NCBI RefSeq assembly: GCF_943734655.1
Contig: NC_071353.1
Span: forward strand, 142,451,907-142,515,906
Origin: Sabethes cyaneus
Lineage: Eukaryota; Arthropoda; Insecta; Diptera; Culicidae
Reading direction: 5' to 3'
DNA: 64,000 nucleotides
The position numbers were made by a program, and so were the translations under genes. Below are positions 36,987 through 47,523 of the stretch, piece by piece. Position 1 is the stretch's first letter; every line of letters starts with the position of its first letter. Below the pieces are notes generated by a model. It was not told the origin of the DNA. It ran no database searches and saw only the letters and a program-made list of their open reading frames with translations.

Positions 36987-37469
36987 TTAGTGCGCTGTAT
37001 CTGGAGAAATCTTTGACTCACAGCTAGCGTGGACGTTTATCGGCAGGTTTATCTTGTTATCGATTGATCCATGATTCGTCGGCTGTAGCCGCAGGACGCT
37101 GTATCGTCTATGATCCGAATACAACCAACACAGTACGTCACGCGAATCAGACAAGAAGAACCGTCCTCGAGGCGCTATTCGATGGGTTTCTCCTATACTT
37201 TTCGCTAGACGCATACCGACCACTGTCGGTTGAAGCTCCAACCGGGGAAAAGAAATGTACTTCAGCGGGGCAACTCGAGTCTTAGCCGTCACGAAAGTAC
37301 ATTCTATGACACCGCGTTCGCTAGCATCGACTAAAACGTGCAGCTGGATCACGTTGGTTTCGACTGATGAGGAAATTAACGTACGGTAGCACCGAGAAAC
37401 AGCAACTGATTCAACCTCCTGCAATACGTTGAGCCTCGCTCTCCTTTTGACGAGCTGCTCATCGGCCAT
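36987..37469 (-). pseudogene. BEL/Pao pol remnant, RNase H region
   Basis: Minus-strand frame with LHVLVDASERG, VAPLKYISFPRLELQ and FLSDSRDVLCWLYSDHRRYS, matching TFVDASLSGF, SPLKFVSIPRLEL and FWSDSRDVLCWIRSDRRRYS of the intact BEL at 41172-46007. The upstream RT is absent. Same strand as, but more diverged than, the intact element, so it represents an older BEL family. Confidence 0.85.
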
Positions 37470-37489
37470 TGGCTACATCAGAAACTAGA

Positions 37490-40250
37490 AGACTGAGACT
37501 TTGCGGATCAGAAACTAGCATCAGAGTTCGTAGCAGGTGTCACTGACTGTATCTCACTACATTCCGAGTACCTTTTCGGTCCTCAAATCTGCGTTCTGGT
37601 TCAGCTTTTTCTGATTCGTCCGGAGTATTACTTAACCATTATTAGCGAAGATACTCCCAATCCCAACGACTGTAAATAAAACATTATCTATAGAGAAGCG
37701 TTTGGTACTGGAAGTCCACGCTTTCTTCCTTCTTCTTGATTTCAAGGAGTTGATCCGACCGTTGACAAGATTGGCTGCTTTAATATAAGATTAGATTAGA
37801 TTTTTAACCAAAGTGTTCCACTTTCTTTCGCGTTCGGTTGCGTCACTAAAAATGGCCAGATTTTGAACGTTTACAACTCGGTACTTTTCAACCAATTCGA
37901 TACATATTTGTATCGGTCGGTCAGAAATCTTTCTACGAATTGCACAGTACAGTGAAAATAATTGATTTTTAAAAGTTCACTATTGATAAGCATTAGAATT
38001 CTAATAGCAGAATCAAATAGAAAAAAAATTTTTTACCCATATTTGAGATTCTACCAATTCTAAGACGCTCAATACAGATTTTCAAAATACACTTTTTTTC
38101 AATTTAATCACTAAAATTACGGTCTGTCTGACAAAGGATACTTGCATCGTTAGCTAGATTGAATAGAATTTATAACACTGATCAAGAAGTCTGTGAATAA
38201 TTTCTGTTTAAAAGATTTTTTAGTGCTATTTTGTATTCCAAAACATCAATCCGCAAATCACAGAAATAAAAACATGACGTCCGCGTGCACGCAATGCTTA
38301 CTAAGATTATCACGAATATTCTTGGTACGTCAATTTTGACACTTTCAGCTAGAACGATGCTGAAGAGATAACAACTGATTGCGGTCTAAAAACAACCGGA
38401 TGTGCTCTATTGATTGACCGGATTCATTTAGCATAAATGAGAAAGCAAAATAATGACATCAACAAAAAAGGACTTAACTGTGATAACGATTTGGATTGCC
38501 GAGGTGAGTAATACTATCACTTATTCCAACTAGCACTCCAATTTAGTCATTTGAGTAAAGTTCCAAGAAATTTCGTCATTATTCTCTTCCCGGTGTAATT
38601 AATCTGAAGCTCCCAATATAAATAACCAAACGTTCTACTCACCCTTATGAAGCAGAACGACGCCTCCGGATCTTTTCCTTTCGACTTTTCCTCCATCGTT
38701 GACAAACGTTACCGAATTAGCACAGAATGGCTAATCTCGGCTGGAATCTAGCCAGAAGAGATAAGACTCTGGTCTGGTGCTTCGATGCCACGGCCGATAA
38801 CAAATTTACGCAGTGACGCTCGCTTTTAATCAACGCTTTTTTACAGCGGCACTACTAGGAAACCATTCAATCAACTTCACTACGCCTTAAAATGGCAGGC
38901 TCGGAATGCACACTCTTCACTTGTCACTTTTACTGCAGGCACAAAGAATTTCTTCCTAAATTTCTCAATTTCCGTTCAATTTTTTTTCGTTTTACACTTC
39001 CTTTTTCTTCCGAAATAATTTTACCTGTTTTCTTCGAGCTTCTTGCACGCGAATTCCGTACCAATTGCACCCGCACACCTAATGAGACACCCGATACCGG
39101 TCTTTTTCTTTGACTCCCGACGACGCACCGGACGGTACACTAGCAGGCAGAGCAGCCAAAAGTGAAGCCCAGAAATGGCACAGAATTTTATTTCCTTTTG
39201 TGACCTTTCCTGTGTTCTGGTTTCGTTTTAGTTAGGTCCAACACTTGCCCTCCCTTTTCCGTCACTTGCCAGTCCTCTCGCTCACAGGTAGACACCACTT
39301 CACCACATGTTCCGGGCTGGGTTCTGGCGTGGGCGTGATTGACGCTATTATGCGACCACCGCCTGCCACACAAGCCGATATACTTCAATACCTATGTGTG
39401 ATTCCCTTATAGCATACGCCACCCCCGAATTAAACCCATTCAACCGAGGTGTGCGCGGTTTTGCAGGCTCTCTCGAAAACAAACTATGAATCAGCAAAGG
39501 TTGCACCACACAAAAGAACACAATGGGCCACTCCAAGTCTTCCGAACACTGCGGACACCACGGACACGTAACGTCTTTTGAATCTGCTTAGCTGCTGCAG
39601 TGATGCTGCGAAATTATTAATCAAATCTAACGAAGTGACCCACCGGATAGTATCCACTTTGTGTGATTCAGTGGATTCAGTCAGTAGCGGCAATTTGCAC
39701 ACACCCGTTCTCCGTACTATCACACGTTCCGTCGACGAATGTTTTTCCACAACTCACGCGCGTTTTTTTCTTCACACCTACGATAAGAAAGACGCAAAAC
39801 AGAGCGGCACCGAGGAATAAAACAAATAGACAACAAGCTTGTCCGCACAACAAATCGTTACTGCTGAACTCCCGATGGTTGAAGCTGAGCCGAGGGCGAT
39901 AAAACAACGTTCAACCGACAGCTCGAGCTCGTTGCTCGGTTTGAATGAAACAGCAAACAGGTATTGAACGGTTGTGTGAGTGTATTGTTTTGATTTGGCG
40001 CACCTTATTTTGCGCCAGTGCCAGTAGTGAGAGTTATTCTGTTGTCGGAGCCGCCATGCGGCCGGAACTGGAAACTATATACGGTAGCTACGTCGTAATC
40101 TACATTCAGGATGTTTTGTTTTTCTATTTTTCGAACATCTTCTAAATGGTATTAAAAATTATTCATGACAAAAACATTCGTTACACCAATCTATTTAAAC
40201 AAACTTTTACCAGCTCACTGTTTTCAATGATAATAACATACTCGAAACTT
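37490..40250. other. non-coding stretch with one shared dispersed repeat
   Basis: No gene recognised. 37618-37736 resembles 61645-61752 (see separate entry). A TTAGA-type run is at 37788-37800. The GC-richer part 38690-39910 has reading frames on both strands with no domain. It could hold a solo LTR or leader of another LTR element, but no matching second copy was seen. Confidence 0.4.
37618..37736. repeat. dispersed repeat copy 1
   Basis: Shares with 61645-61752 the ordered strings ACTTAACC, GAAGATACTCCCA or AAAGATACTTCCA, CAACGACT, AAATAAAACATTATCTATA or GTAAATCATTATCTATA, AAGCGTTTGGTAC and TCCACGCTTTCTT. The second copy directly precedes an RTE-like coding region, so this may be a piece of that element's 5' side. 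Confidence 0.6.
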
Positions 40251-40254
40251 CATG

Positions 40255-40555
40255 TCAATACACCTTGATTTTAAGTCGTATTTGTCGCAATCGCACAGCG
40301 ATGTGGCGATTGAAGCAGTGGTGACACAAGAGACAGACGATGAAGAACATCCAATCTGTTACTTTTCACAGAAACAGTCATCCTCCGAACGAAAATATCC
40401 TTGACAAAGCGGGAATGCATAGCGGTAATTCGTGCAGTGGAAAAATTTCGGCGTTACATTGAAGGCGTACACTTCACTGTCTACCGCGGCGACGCAGCGC
40501 TTAACAACCACAAATCGATGAAACGACATTTATGAATCGTTGGCTACTCCGGCTT
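40255..40555 (+). pseudogene. Ty3/gypsy RNase H remnant, left part
   Basis: The plus strand reads DVAIEAVVTQETDDEEHPICYFSQ, then, through stops and a shift, the WRWLLRL-type end. This is the RNase H region of a Ty3/gypsy pol. It is cut at 40555 by the BEL insertion and resumes at 48246 with AFGFEIKYRKGR and LSRI. Confidence 0.8.
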
Positions 40556-41279
40556 TGTTGACTTGGAGCCAACGGGGGGAGAAGTACAAGAACGGTCCGA
40601 GTTTTGAATAACAATATTTGTGGGTATTGTGTATTAAAATCTTCGTTTAGTGTTCTTGTATCTCTTTAACTTTTAACTTTTAACTTTCAACCTCCTGCTC
40701 TTTTCTTTACTTTAGCTTTTCGCATGAAAACGTGACACGTGTCTCTGCATGTACTATACACCTCCGCGGAAAGCAGCTGAGCTGAGATTACTCCTGAATC
40801 GTAATTGTTATGTTTTAATCTATTATCGTCTGTTGCATGTTACTTTGTAAATGGCTTACCGTTAAGAATATAATTTTAATTAGGTTTTCAAATTATCACT
40901 TATCACAAGTGTTCAATAGATCGGTTACTAAATTTTAAGGTTAGCCTAAGAGAATTAACTTATTAGCAATAGTTTACACATTTAAGCATGTATTGTTACC
41001 AATTAAGTAGGCATCGATTTAGTATTAAGTAGCCTTTAAGTATAACTTGTATATAAAGATAGATTTAAGTAGTTTTAAGTAGCAAATTAACAAATTTTAC
41101 GCCGCTCGTAGAAAAAGATCACGACACCACTATCTGCTTTGTCTGAATGATGACCACGCTATCGGATATCGCTAGTGACAGTTGTCTCGTTGAGCGAGTT
41201 TATTGTTCGTTTCGCCCGGCCAAGATTGATACATCTGAAGGTCGCCGTAGTGAGATGCGCCGACCGAGGGGTCGTAACA
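40556..41279 (-). repeat. BEL 3' LTR
   Basis: 724 bp, identical to the other LTR except for seven substitutions and an extra TAACTTT. It overlaps the 3' end of the pol frame by about 108 bp. Confidence 0.95.
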
Positions 41280-44200
41280 CTCCCCCCCGGGTACGCCAGG
41301 TTCCTGGCTTACCTGTCTGTCGCGTCGAACATCTAGTATGGCGAGCTTCGTCGCGGGACGCTCGTAGACTCCTGACATTGTTTGCACCACTGCAGACCTT
41401 ACCTGGCCGTCCTTACTCTGGTTGACCGCGATTATACGCCCCTTCGGCCAACAACTGCGGGGAAGAGCTGGGTCTACCACTACAGCAACATCGTTCACCT
41501 CTATCGGCTTTACCTCGCTGAACCACTTAGTTCGCTTTGTTAGATCCGGCATGTAGTCTCGCACCCATCGTTGCCAAAAGATGTTAGCCTCTACCTGCGA
41601 AGCGCACCAGGATCGTCGCAAAGCCACTGCACGGTTGTCTAGAGTTGACGCCGGTTTGAAACCACTCGAGGAACCCAGGAGGAAGTGGTTTGGCGTCAGA
41701 ACTGGAGCATCTGGGTCTTCCACCGGGACATGCGTTAACGGTCGCGAGTTGATCGTATTCTCCACTTCGATCAGCATGTTGCGCAGTGATTCGTCGGTCG
41801 GATTCCGTACTGGACGTATTGCTGCCAAGTTCCTCTTCACCGTCTGCACAAGCCTTTCCCAGGCTCCTCCCATATGCGGTGAGGCTGGGGGAAGGAAAAC
41901 CCATTCGGTATCTGGACTCACGATCTCTCGAACGACTGCTTCTTGGTCCATCTCTTGGAGGGCCGCCTTCAGCTCTTTGCTCGCTGCCGTGAAATTCGTT
42001 CCGCGATCACTATAGATTTTAATTGGTACGCCTCGCCTTGCCATCATGTTTCTCAATGCTATTATGCAAGAGTCTGCACTGAGTGAGTGCGCGACTTCTA
42101 AGTGTATCGCGCGCACTGTTAAGCACGTCGTTAGCACACCCCAACGTTTCTCAACTCTACGCCCTACCACCACATTAATCGGACCGAAATAGTCAACCCC
42201 AACAAAGGAGAAAGGTCTCGTAAACGCCGCCAGTCTTGCTTCCGGTAGATCACCCATTGGGGGAGGTTGTGGAACTGCTTTCTCATTCTTACACATCTGG
42301 CACCCTGCTTTGACTTTGTCGAACAGCTGTTTCAACCTCGGAATCCGGTAGACATGCCGCAGCTCGTTCAAGACAGTGGTGTGATTCCTGTGATGGAACC
42401 GTTCGTGACAGTCCTTCACCACTAACCAAGCTACGTAATTGCTCTGCGATAAGATTATTGGATTACGTGCATCCATCGAGGCGTACTCGCACGCGCTGAT
42501 CCTACCGTGCATCCGTAGAACTTGGTGCTCGTCGAGGAAAGGGTTTAGCTTGTATATCGAACTGGCCTTCATCAACGACTTCTTGGACTTTTCTGCGCTC
42601 GCGAGAATCCTGATTTCATCTGGATATGATTCTGCTCGTGCTTGTCGAAATAGGAAAATAGATGCCTGCCGCAGCTCGTCCGCCGTAAGCAGGCCATCCC
42701 TTCGTGACAATTTGTCGATCACGCAACGAAAATTGTGTTTGACGCGCAGCACTACTGCAGTGGCTCGAAGCAAATTCTGCCAACGGGAGAACCGTCGTAC
42801 GTCAATCACTGAAGGTGGACTTGCTATGTGATGGAAGAGATTCGCGCGGAGTTCCTCATTTGTCGAGCTGCTCTTATGTGAATCCACAGGCCAGTATTCA
42901 TTGTGCTCCCACAAGAACTTCGGTCCCGTAAACCATCTGCTTTCCTCTGTAAGATCTGGTTGCCGCTCCCACTTGGTAGCGTCGTCCGCTACGTTGTCCT
43001 TCGTGTTGATATACCTCCAATCTGTCATTTCTGTCGTCTCAAGAATCTCGCTAACACGGGCTGCGACGAATTGTGAATACCGGCGGCGGTCTGATCGTAT
43101 CCAGCACAGTACGTCACGAGAATCGCTCCAAAAAACTCGTTTGTCGATCTTGTATGTTAAGGACTTGGAGATTCGGTCCGCCAGCCGGACTCCGATGACC
43201 GCCGCCTTCAACTCCAGTCTGGGAATGGAGACGAACTTGAGGGGAGACACCCGTGCTTTTGCGCCCACTATGGCACATTCCACAGAGCTACCCTGCTCGA
43301 TGCGTAGATAGACTACAGCGGCGAATCCAGAGAGACTTGCGTCGACGAACGTGTGCAACTGGATATTAGTTTCTGGAGTTAGCGATGTGATAGAGCGATA
43401 ACAACGAGGAATCCTGACGTATTGCACTTTAGGTAAAACCTCGATCCACTTCTCCCACTTCTCGTTGAGACTGTCCGGAATTTCGTCGTCCCAATCGATG
43501 CCGCATCTCCATATCTCCTGGAATAGAACCTTCAAGTAGACGAGCACGTTGGATATCAATCCTAGTGGATCAAAGACGGCCATGAGCGTTCGTAAAACCT
43601 CCCTCTTCGTGGGTTTACGCGTTCCAGCTAACAGGTCACGGTCGTGTTTCACCGAGAGCTTGTACGTGAACGTATCTGTAGCCGTGCACCACCACATTCC
43701 TAGGACCTTTTCTGTTCCCAGCTCTGGTCCCAGGTTGAGATTCTTCTCGTCGGTCTTCGTCTCCTTCATTGCTTCCACCACCGCTGGCGAGTTTGAGATC
43801 CAATTGCGCATTTCGAGTCCCGCTTGAGCGTGAACGTGCTTTACGTCTTTCGCCAACTGAATTGCCTCCTCTTCCGTTTCCACGCTCGCCAACATGTCGT
43901 CCACGTAATGCTGTTTTATAATCGTCTGTGCTGCTTGCGGGTACTGGCCTGCGAAATTGCTCGCGTTGAGATTTTTCACGTACTGTGCACAGGATGGTGA
44001 ACAGGAGGTTCCGAATGGCATAACCTGTGTTACATACGTGCTAGGTTCGCCCTTTCCGTCGTCACTCCACAGTACTCGAAGGCAGTGTTGATCTCGCGCG
44101 GCCATCAGCATCTGCAGGTACATCTCCCTAACGTCACCACTAAGTCCAATTCGAAATTCGCGGAACCGGTAGAGAACGTAGTCCAGCGGAGTCAGCAAGT

Positions 44201-46007
44201 CCGGCCCTTTCAGCAGCATGGAATTGAGCGATACGCCGTTTGTCATTGCTGCTGCGTCCCAAACAAACCTGACTTTCCCCGGCTTATTCGGGTTGATAAC
44301 CGGGAACAGCGGAAGATACCACACTCGTTCTTGCGGTTTCTGTAGTTCCTCGTTCGACAGCTTCCTTATGTACCCTTTCCGCCGATAGTCATCGATCTTC
44401 GCACGCAATACTTCGGCTAGCTTCGGCTGCTTCTTCATCCTATTCTCAAGGCAGTGGAACCGTCGCAGAGCCGCTGGTTTGCTGTTAGGTAGATGGACTT
44501 TGTCGTACTTCCACAGTAGATGTACTTCGTATCTTCCGCTATCTGTTTGGGTGACAGACTGTAAAAGCTGTTGGGCACGTTCTTCTTCACCAGAGATCAG
44601 AGGCTTTTTCGACTTACAGATGCCCAGACCTTCCAAAGAAAAGTACTCCTGAATTGATTGCTGCAGTATGTGATCGGACGATTCGCTGCATGGACAGAAT
44701 TCCACTGAATGGTATCCTACTAACGAGTCAGTTGTACTGGAGCCTCCGTGTACAATCCAGCCCAGACGAGTTTTCGTTGCAATCGGCTCGAACATATTTC
44801 CTTCCCTTCCCTTAAGCGGTAGCGTGATGTTGGCATTGTCGATCCCGATTAGGATTCGAGGTTGTACATTGTTGTACGATTCGATAGGAATTCCCCGCAG
44901 GTGCCGGTATCGTTTAGCTAATTGGTGCACATCCACCGTCTGATGGAATAGATCCAGGTTGCAAATAGTATGAACTCCTCGTAGGCAGTATTTCTTCTGG
45001 ATTTCTCCCGTTCCAGATACGTCGATGTCGAGTTTTAGTGAATCATTTTCCAGCCGGCGCTTGTTCCCGGTCCACTTCAGGCACAGTGGCTCCGGGTTTC
45101 CTTTCAATCCCAATTCTTGGACTAGGGATGCATCAACCAACGTAAGAGATGAGCCATCATCTAGGAAGGCGTACGTCTTGATGGATTTCTTCGGGCCATG
45201 AATGACCACCGGGACAACACGGAACAGTCCTTGGTTAGTCGACTTGTGGTGAGCATTGCACTCACGCACCGATGTGTTTTGAGTGCCTGCGTTGGAGTTC
45301 TGACCCTTACTGGAAGATGGGTTCGATCCCGCTCCATCCCGTTGGTAGTTGTGCAAAAGTTCATGGTGTTTGAACGTACAGCCGTTCTTTCCGCACACTT
45401 GTAGGGATTTGCAGCTGCCCTTATGCTTCTTGAGACATTTTCTGCAAAGCATGAACTCCTTGATAATCGCCCATCGAGCATTGTACGAAAGCTCGTTGAA
45501 TCGCTGGCACTTCTCCAACTTCGGACAATTTCCTTTACAAGCTACGCAGCCACCTGAGGAAGACGGACCGGATGGATTCCCTTTCGCTCGATGATCCGGT
45601 TTCTCCTTCGGATTGTCAGAGCTCTCCTCACTGTGCGTGTTGACGTAAGCTGAGTTCTTCTTGTTTCCTCGACCGGGAACCGCTTCACTGCAAGTCAGTC
45701 GTGCGATTGGACAAACTGTCTCTGCTAACTGGTACAGCCAAGCTGAAAATGCTGTCAGGTTTACCCGAGGTAAATCGCGGCGATGCTTGGCCCAGTCAAC
45801 CTTGAAGGAAGGCGGTAGCTTGTCTACAAGCTCGTGCAGCAGAGCTACGTTGTAGGTGTATTCTTCAAGCTGACAAGCTTCGATAGTCGCACAGAGGTTC
45901 TGTACAGCCAGAGAATACTCGACGAGAGTGTCCAGTTTGTCGGCCTTCGGCGCTGGTGTGCAGTGAATCTTAGATAAGGTTCTGCACGATGACTTCTGGA
46001 TTTCCAA
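41172..46007 (-). CDS. BEL/Pao Pol polyprotein (protease, RT, RNase H, integrase)
   Basis: Open frame of 1611 codons without internal stops. In order: the tail of Gag and a Cys/His cluster with CVACKGNCPK and CGKNGCTFKHHELLH (about residues 152-216); an aspartic protease with AFLDDGSSLTLVD (about 280); RT with YVDDML (about 702); RNase H with TFVDASLSGF (about 890) and FWSDSRDVLCW (about 965); an integrase zinc region with CHERFHHRNHT and CQMC (about 1200-1240), the core DYFGP (about 1270), SDRGTNF (about 1334) and HMGGAWERL (about 1381); then a C-terminal chromatin-side segment. All catalytic residues I looked for are present, so the frame could encode active enzymes. Gag's C-terminal half is read in this frame, so the first Met is probably not the true start. 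Confidence 0.93.
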   Translation of the reverse strand: MEIQKSSCRTLSKIHCTPAPKADKLDTLVEYSLAVQNLCATIEACQLEEYTYNVALLHELVDKLPPSFKVDWAKHRRDLPRVNLTAFSAWLYQLAETVCPIARLTCSEAVPGRGNKKNSAYVNTHSEESSDNPKEKPDHRAKGNPSGPSSSGGCVACKGNCPKLEKCQRFNELSYNARWAIIKEFMLCRKCLKKHKGSCKSLQVCGKNGCTFKHHELLHNYQRDGAGSNPSSSKGQNSNAGTQNTSVRECNAHHKSTNQGLFRVVPVVIHGPKKSIKTYAFLDDGSSLTLVDASLVQELGLKGNPEPLCLKWTGNKRRLENDSLKLDIDVSGTGEIQKKYCLRGVHTICNLDLFHQTVDVHQLAKRYRHLRGIPIESYNNVQPRILIGIDNANITLPLKGREGNMFEPIATKTRLGWIVHGGSSTTDSLVGYHSVEFCPCSESSDHILQQSIQEYFSLEGLGICKSKKPLISGEEERAQQLLQSVTQTDSGRYEVHLLWKYDKVHLPNSKPAALRRFHCLENRMKKQPKLAEVLRAKIDDYRRKGYIRKLSNEELQKPQERVWYLPLFPVINPNKPGKVRFVWDAAAMTNGVSLNSMLLKGPDLLTPLDYVLYRFREFRIGLSGDVREMYLQMLMAARDQHCLRVLWSDDGKGEPSTYVTQVMPFGTSCSPSCAQYVKNLNASNFAGQYPQAAQTIIKQHYVDDMLASVETEEEAIQLAKDVKHVHAQAGLEMRNWISNSPAVVEAMKETKTDEKNLNLGPELGTEKVLGMWWCTATDTFTYKLSVKHDRDLLAGTRKPTKREVLRTLMAVFDPLGLISNVLVYLKVLFQEIWRCGIDWDDEIPDSLNEKWEKWIEVLPKVQYVRIPRCYRSITSLTPETNIQLHTFVDASLSGFAAVVYLRIEQGSSVECAIVGAKARVSPLKFVSIPRLELKAAVIGVRLADRISKSLTYKIDKRVFWSDSRDVLCWIRSDRRRYSQFVAARVSEILETTEMTDWRYINTKDNVADDATKWERQPDLTEESRWFTGPKFLWEHNEYWPVDSHKSSSTNEELRANLFHHIASPPSVIDVRRFSRWQNLLRATAVVLRVKHNFRCVIDKLSRRDGLLTADELRQASIFLFRQARAESYPDEIRILASAEKSKKSLMKASSIYKLNPFLDEHQVLRMHGRISACEYASMDARNPIILSQSNYVAWLVVKDCHERFHHRNHTTVLNELRHVYRIPRLKQLFDKVKAGCQMCKNEKAVPQPPPMGDLPEARLAAFTRPFSFVGVDYFGPINVVVGRRVEKRWGVLTTCLTVRAIHLEVAHSLSADSCIIALRNMMARRGVPIKIYSDRGTNFTAASKELKAALQEMDQEAVVREIVSPDTEWVFLPPASPHMGGAWERLVQTVKRNLAAIRPVRNPTDESLRNMLIEVENTINSRPLTHVPVEDPDAPVLTPNHFLLGSSSGFKPASTLDNRAVALRRSWCASQVEANIFWQRWVRDYMPDLTKRTKWFSEVKPIEVNDVAVVVDPALPRSCWPKGRIIAVNQSKDGQVRSAVVQTMSGVYERPATKLAILDVRRDRQVSQEPGVPGGECYDPSVGASHYGDLQMYQSWPGETNNKLAQRDNCH

Positions 46008-46101
46008 ACAGCATCTTTAAGGTAGATATTATACCTGGGACATTCCCAGGATGCATAAGTCTACACTTTACTGCTTCGTGTGCCTTGCCTTTAAGGCATT
46101 T

Positions 46102-47442
46102 TTACAATCGGACCAGGTTTTCCTCCGACGTGTATCTACACAGGTTGGTCGTTGTTGTGAACGTTGAGTAAAACAACGGCCATTCTTCCGGAGTACCGCT
46201 GAATGAGGGAAGATCCCGCGAAACTGCTTGGCGAGCAGCGATTTGCTTGCGTGTTAAATTAATATCGTCTTCCTCTTCAATTGAAGTCTGCCTTGGTGTT
46301 GAGCGCCGTCTCGGGAAAAAACCACCTTCTGCATTCTCTATCCTTTGGTTGGAAATTGGTTGCATATTTTGTGGCATTTCCTGTGGATGAGTTGACGCGA
46401 CAGCTGGAGTGGAACGGCGTTGGATTCTCTGTGAAAGTTGTTCCGGAACAACGTCAGCCCGTGGACAGTGCGTATCCTGTACATTCGCATTAACCGTCTC
46501 ACTTATCCACTCAGAAACTCGTTGATTCGATCGCTCTTCCTCGACATCAGCAACAGGCGTGGTTTCGCGGACCATCTTCGTCATCAACTCGTGTCGCTTA
46601 CGCAGATACTGACGCCGATTAGTTTCTTCCTCTTCCTGTATTTTCCTCTCGTCGTCCAAAATCTGCAACTCCATTTGCAACTGTCTCTGCTTGACGGACT
46701 GTCCGAAAATTGCTGCGGAATGCTGGCTCAAGTTATCCTCCAAAACTTGTTGGGCTTTCGGGGGATTATTAGTATGCACTGGATTCGGCAAAGGTTTCTG
46801 CGATCTTTCTATTGGAACAGTATTTGGAACTACATTTGGTATCGATGGAATCGGCTGAGTAAAACTAAATGGCACTGTGTTACACATATCATAAGTATTC
46901 ACTCCCGGTAGTGACGCGTACGGATTTGACCAGCAGGACGATGGCACTGACGGCATAGTGCAAACAACTTGCATAGGCTGACAAGGAGGTATCGAATAAA
47001 GGGGTGGCATAAACGAATAGGGTGGCAATAAGGCATTTGACGATATCAAAGAATGTGGTGGCATGAAATAGTGGGGCGGCATTTGAGAAACGGGTGGCAT
47101 AGTAATGTTTTGCCCAATCGTAGGGTAAACTGTATTTGTCGGAAACATAGAGGTGACAACCATGCTCGTCACCATATCGGCGGCAGTACTCAACGGTGCC
47201 ACACTGCTAGTGCTTATCGGGCTAAGTGTACTTACAGACGGTACCGGCAGGGGAATATATTTCGTCGACTTTTTGTTCTTGGTTTGCTGCTTCTCCATAC
47301 AGACTGAGCAAAGCCAATCGTGATTCTCGACGTCTTGGTTGACCCCTACGCAGTCGAAGTGGTACCAGTCATCACACATGTCACACTGGACCATTCGGGA
47401 ATTATCCAACTCGTTGCATGCCTGACAAGCATTCGGCGTCAT
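46102..47442 (-). CDS. BEL/Pao Gag with N-terminal PHD-type zinc finger
   Basis: A 446-codon frame. Residues about 6-50 form a C4HC3 PHD-like finger: CQAC, CDMCDDWYHFDC and CSVC in the right spacing. A long Pro/Met/Ser-rich region follows, then a charged coiled coil (about 255-295, ERKIQEEEETNRRQYLRKR). The C-terminal LPSFSGTPEEWPLFYSTF (about 410-430) is the start of the conserved BEL/Pao gag domain (DUF1759-like). The frame stops at 46102, in the middle of that domain; homologous sequence continues past the stop in the same frame to about 45970 and then in the pol frame. The stop therefore looks like a mutation in this copy. Confidence 0.88.
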   Translation of the reverse strand: MTPNACQACNELDNSRMVQCDMCDDWYHFDCVGVNQDVENHDWLCSVCMEKQQTKNKKSTKYIPLPVPSVSTLSPISTSSVAPLSTAADMVTSMVVTSMFPTNTVYPTIGQNITMPPVSQMPPHYFMPPHSLISSNALLPPYSFMPPLYSIPPCQPMQVVCTMPSVPSSCWSNPYASLPGVNTYDMCNTVPFSFTQPIPSIPNVVPNTVPIERSQKPLPNPVHTNNPPKAQQVLEDNLSQHSAAIFGQSVKQRQLQMELQILDDERKIQEEEETNRRQYLRKRHELMTKMVRETTPVADVEEERSNQRVSEWISETVNANVQDTHCPRADVVPEQLSQRIQRRSTPAVASTHPQEMPQNMQPISNQRIENAEGGFFPRRRSTPRQTSIEEEDDINLTRKQIAARQAVSRDLPSFSGTPEEWPLFYSTFTTTTNLCRYTSEENLVRL

Positions 47443-47523
47443 CTCGTTGGTACCTCACGCTTCCGATTCATCCCGTTGCTTTGGCATCGTAATCTCGCCC
47501 AGAGATAAACGAAGATTTTAAAT

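Noticed and set aside
41581..45855. Several plus-strand frames of 60-144 codons opposite the BEL pol
   Set aside because: Antisense shadows of a long, domain-rich coding frame.
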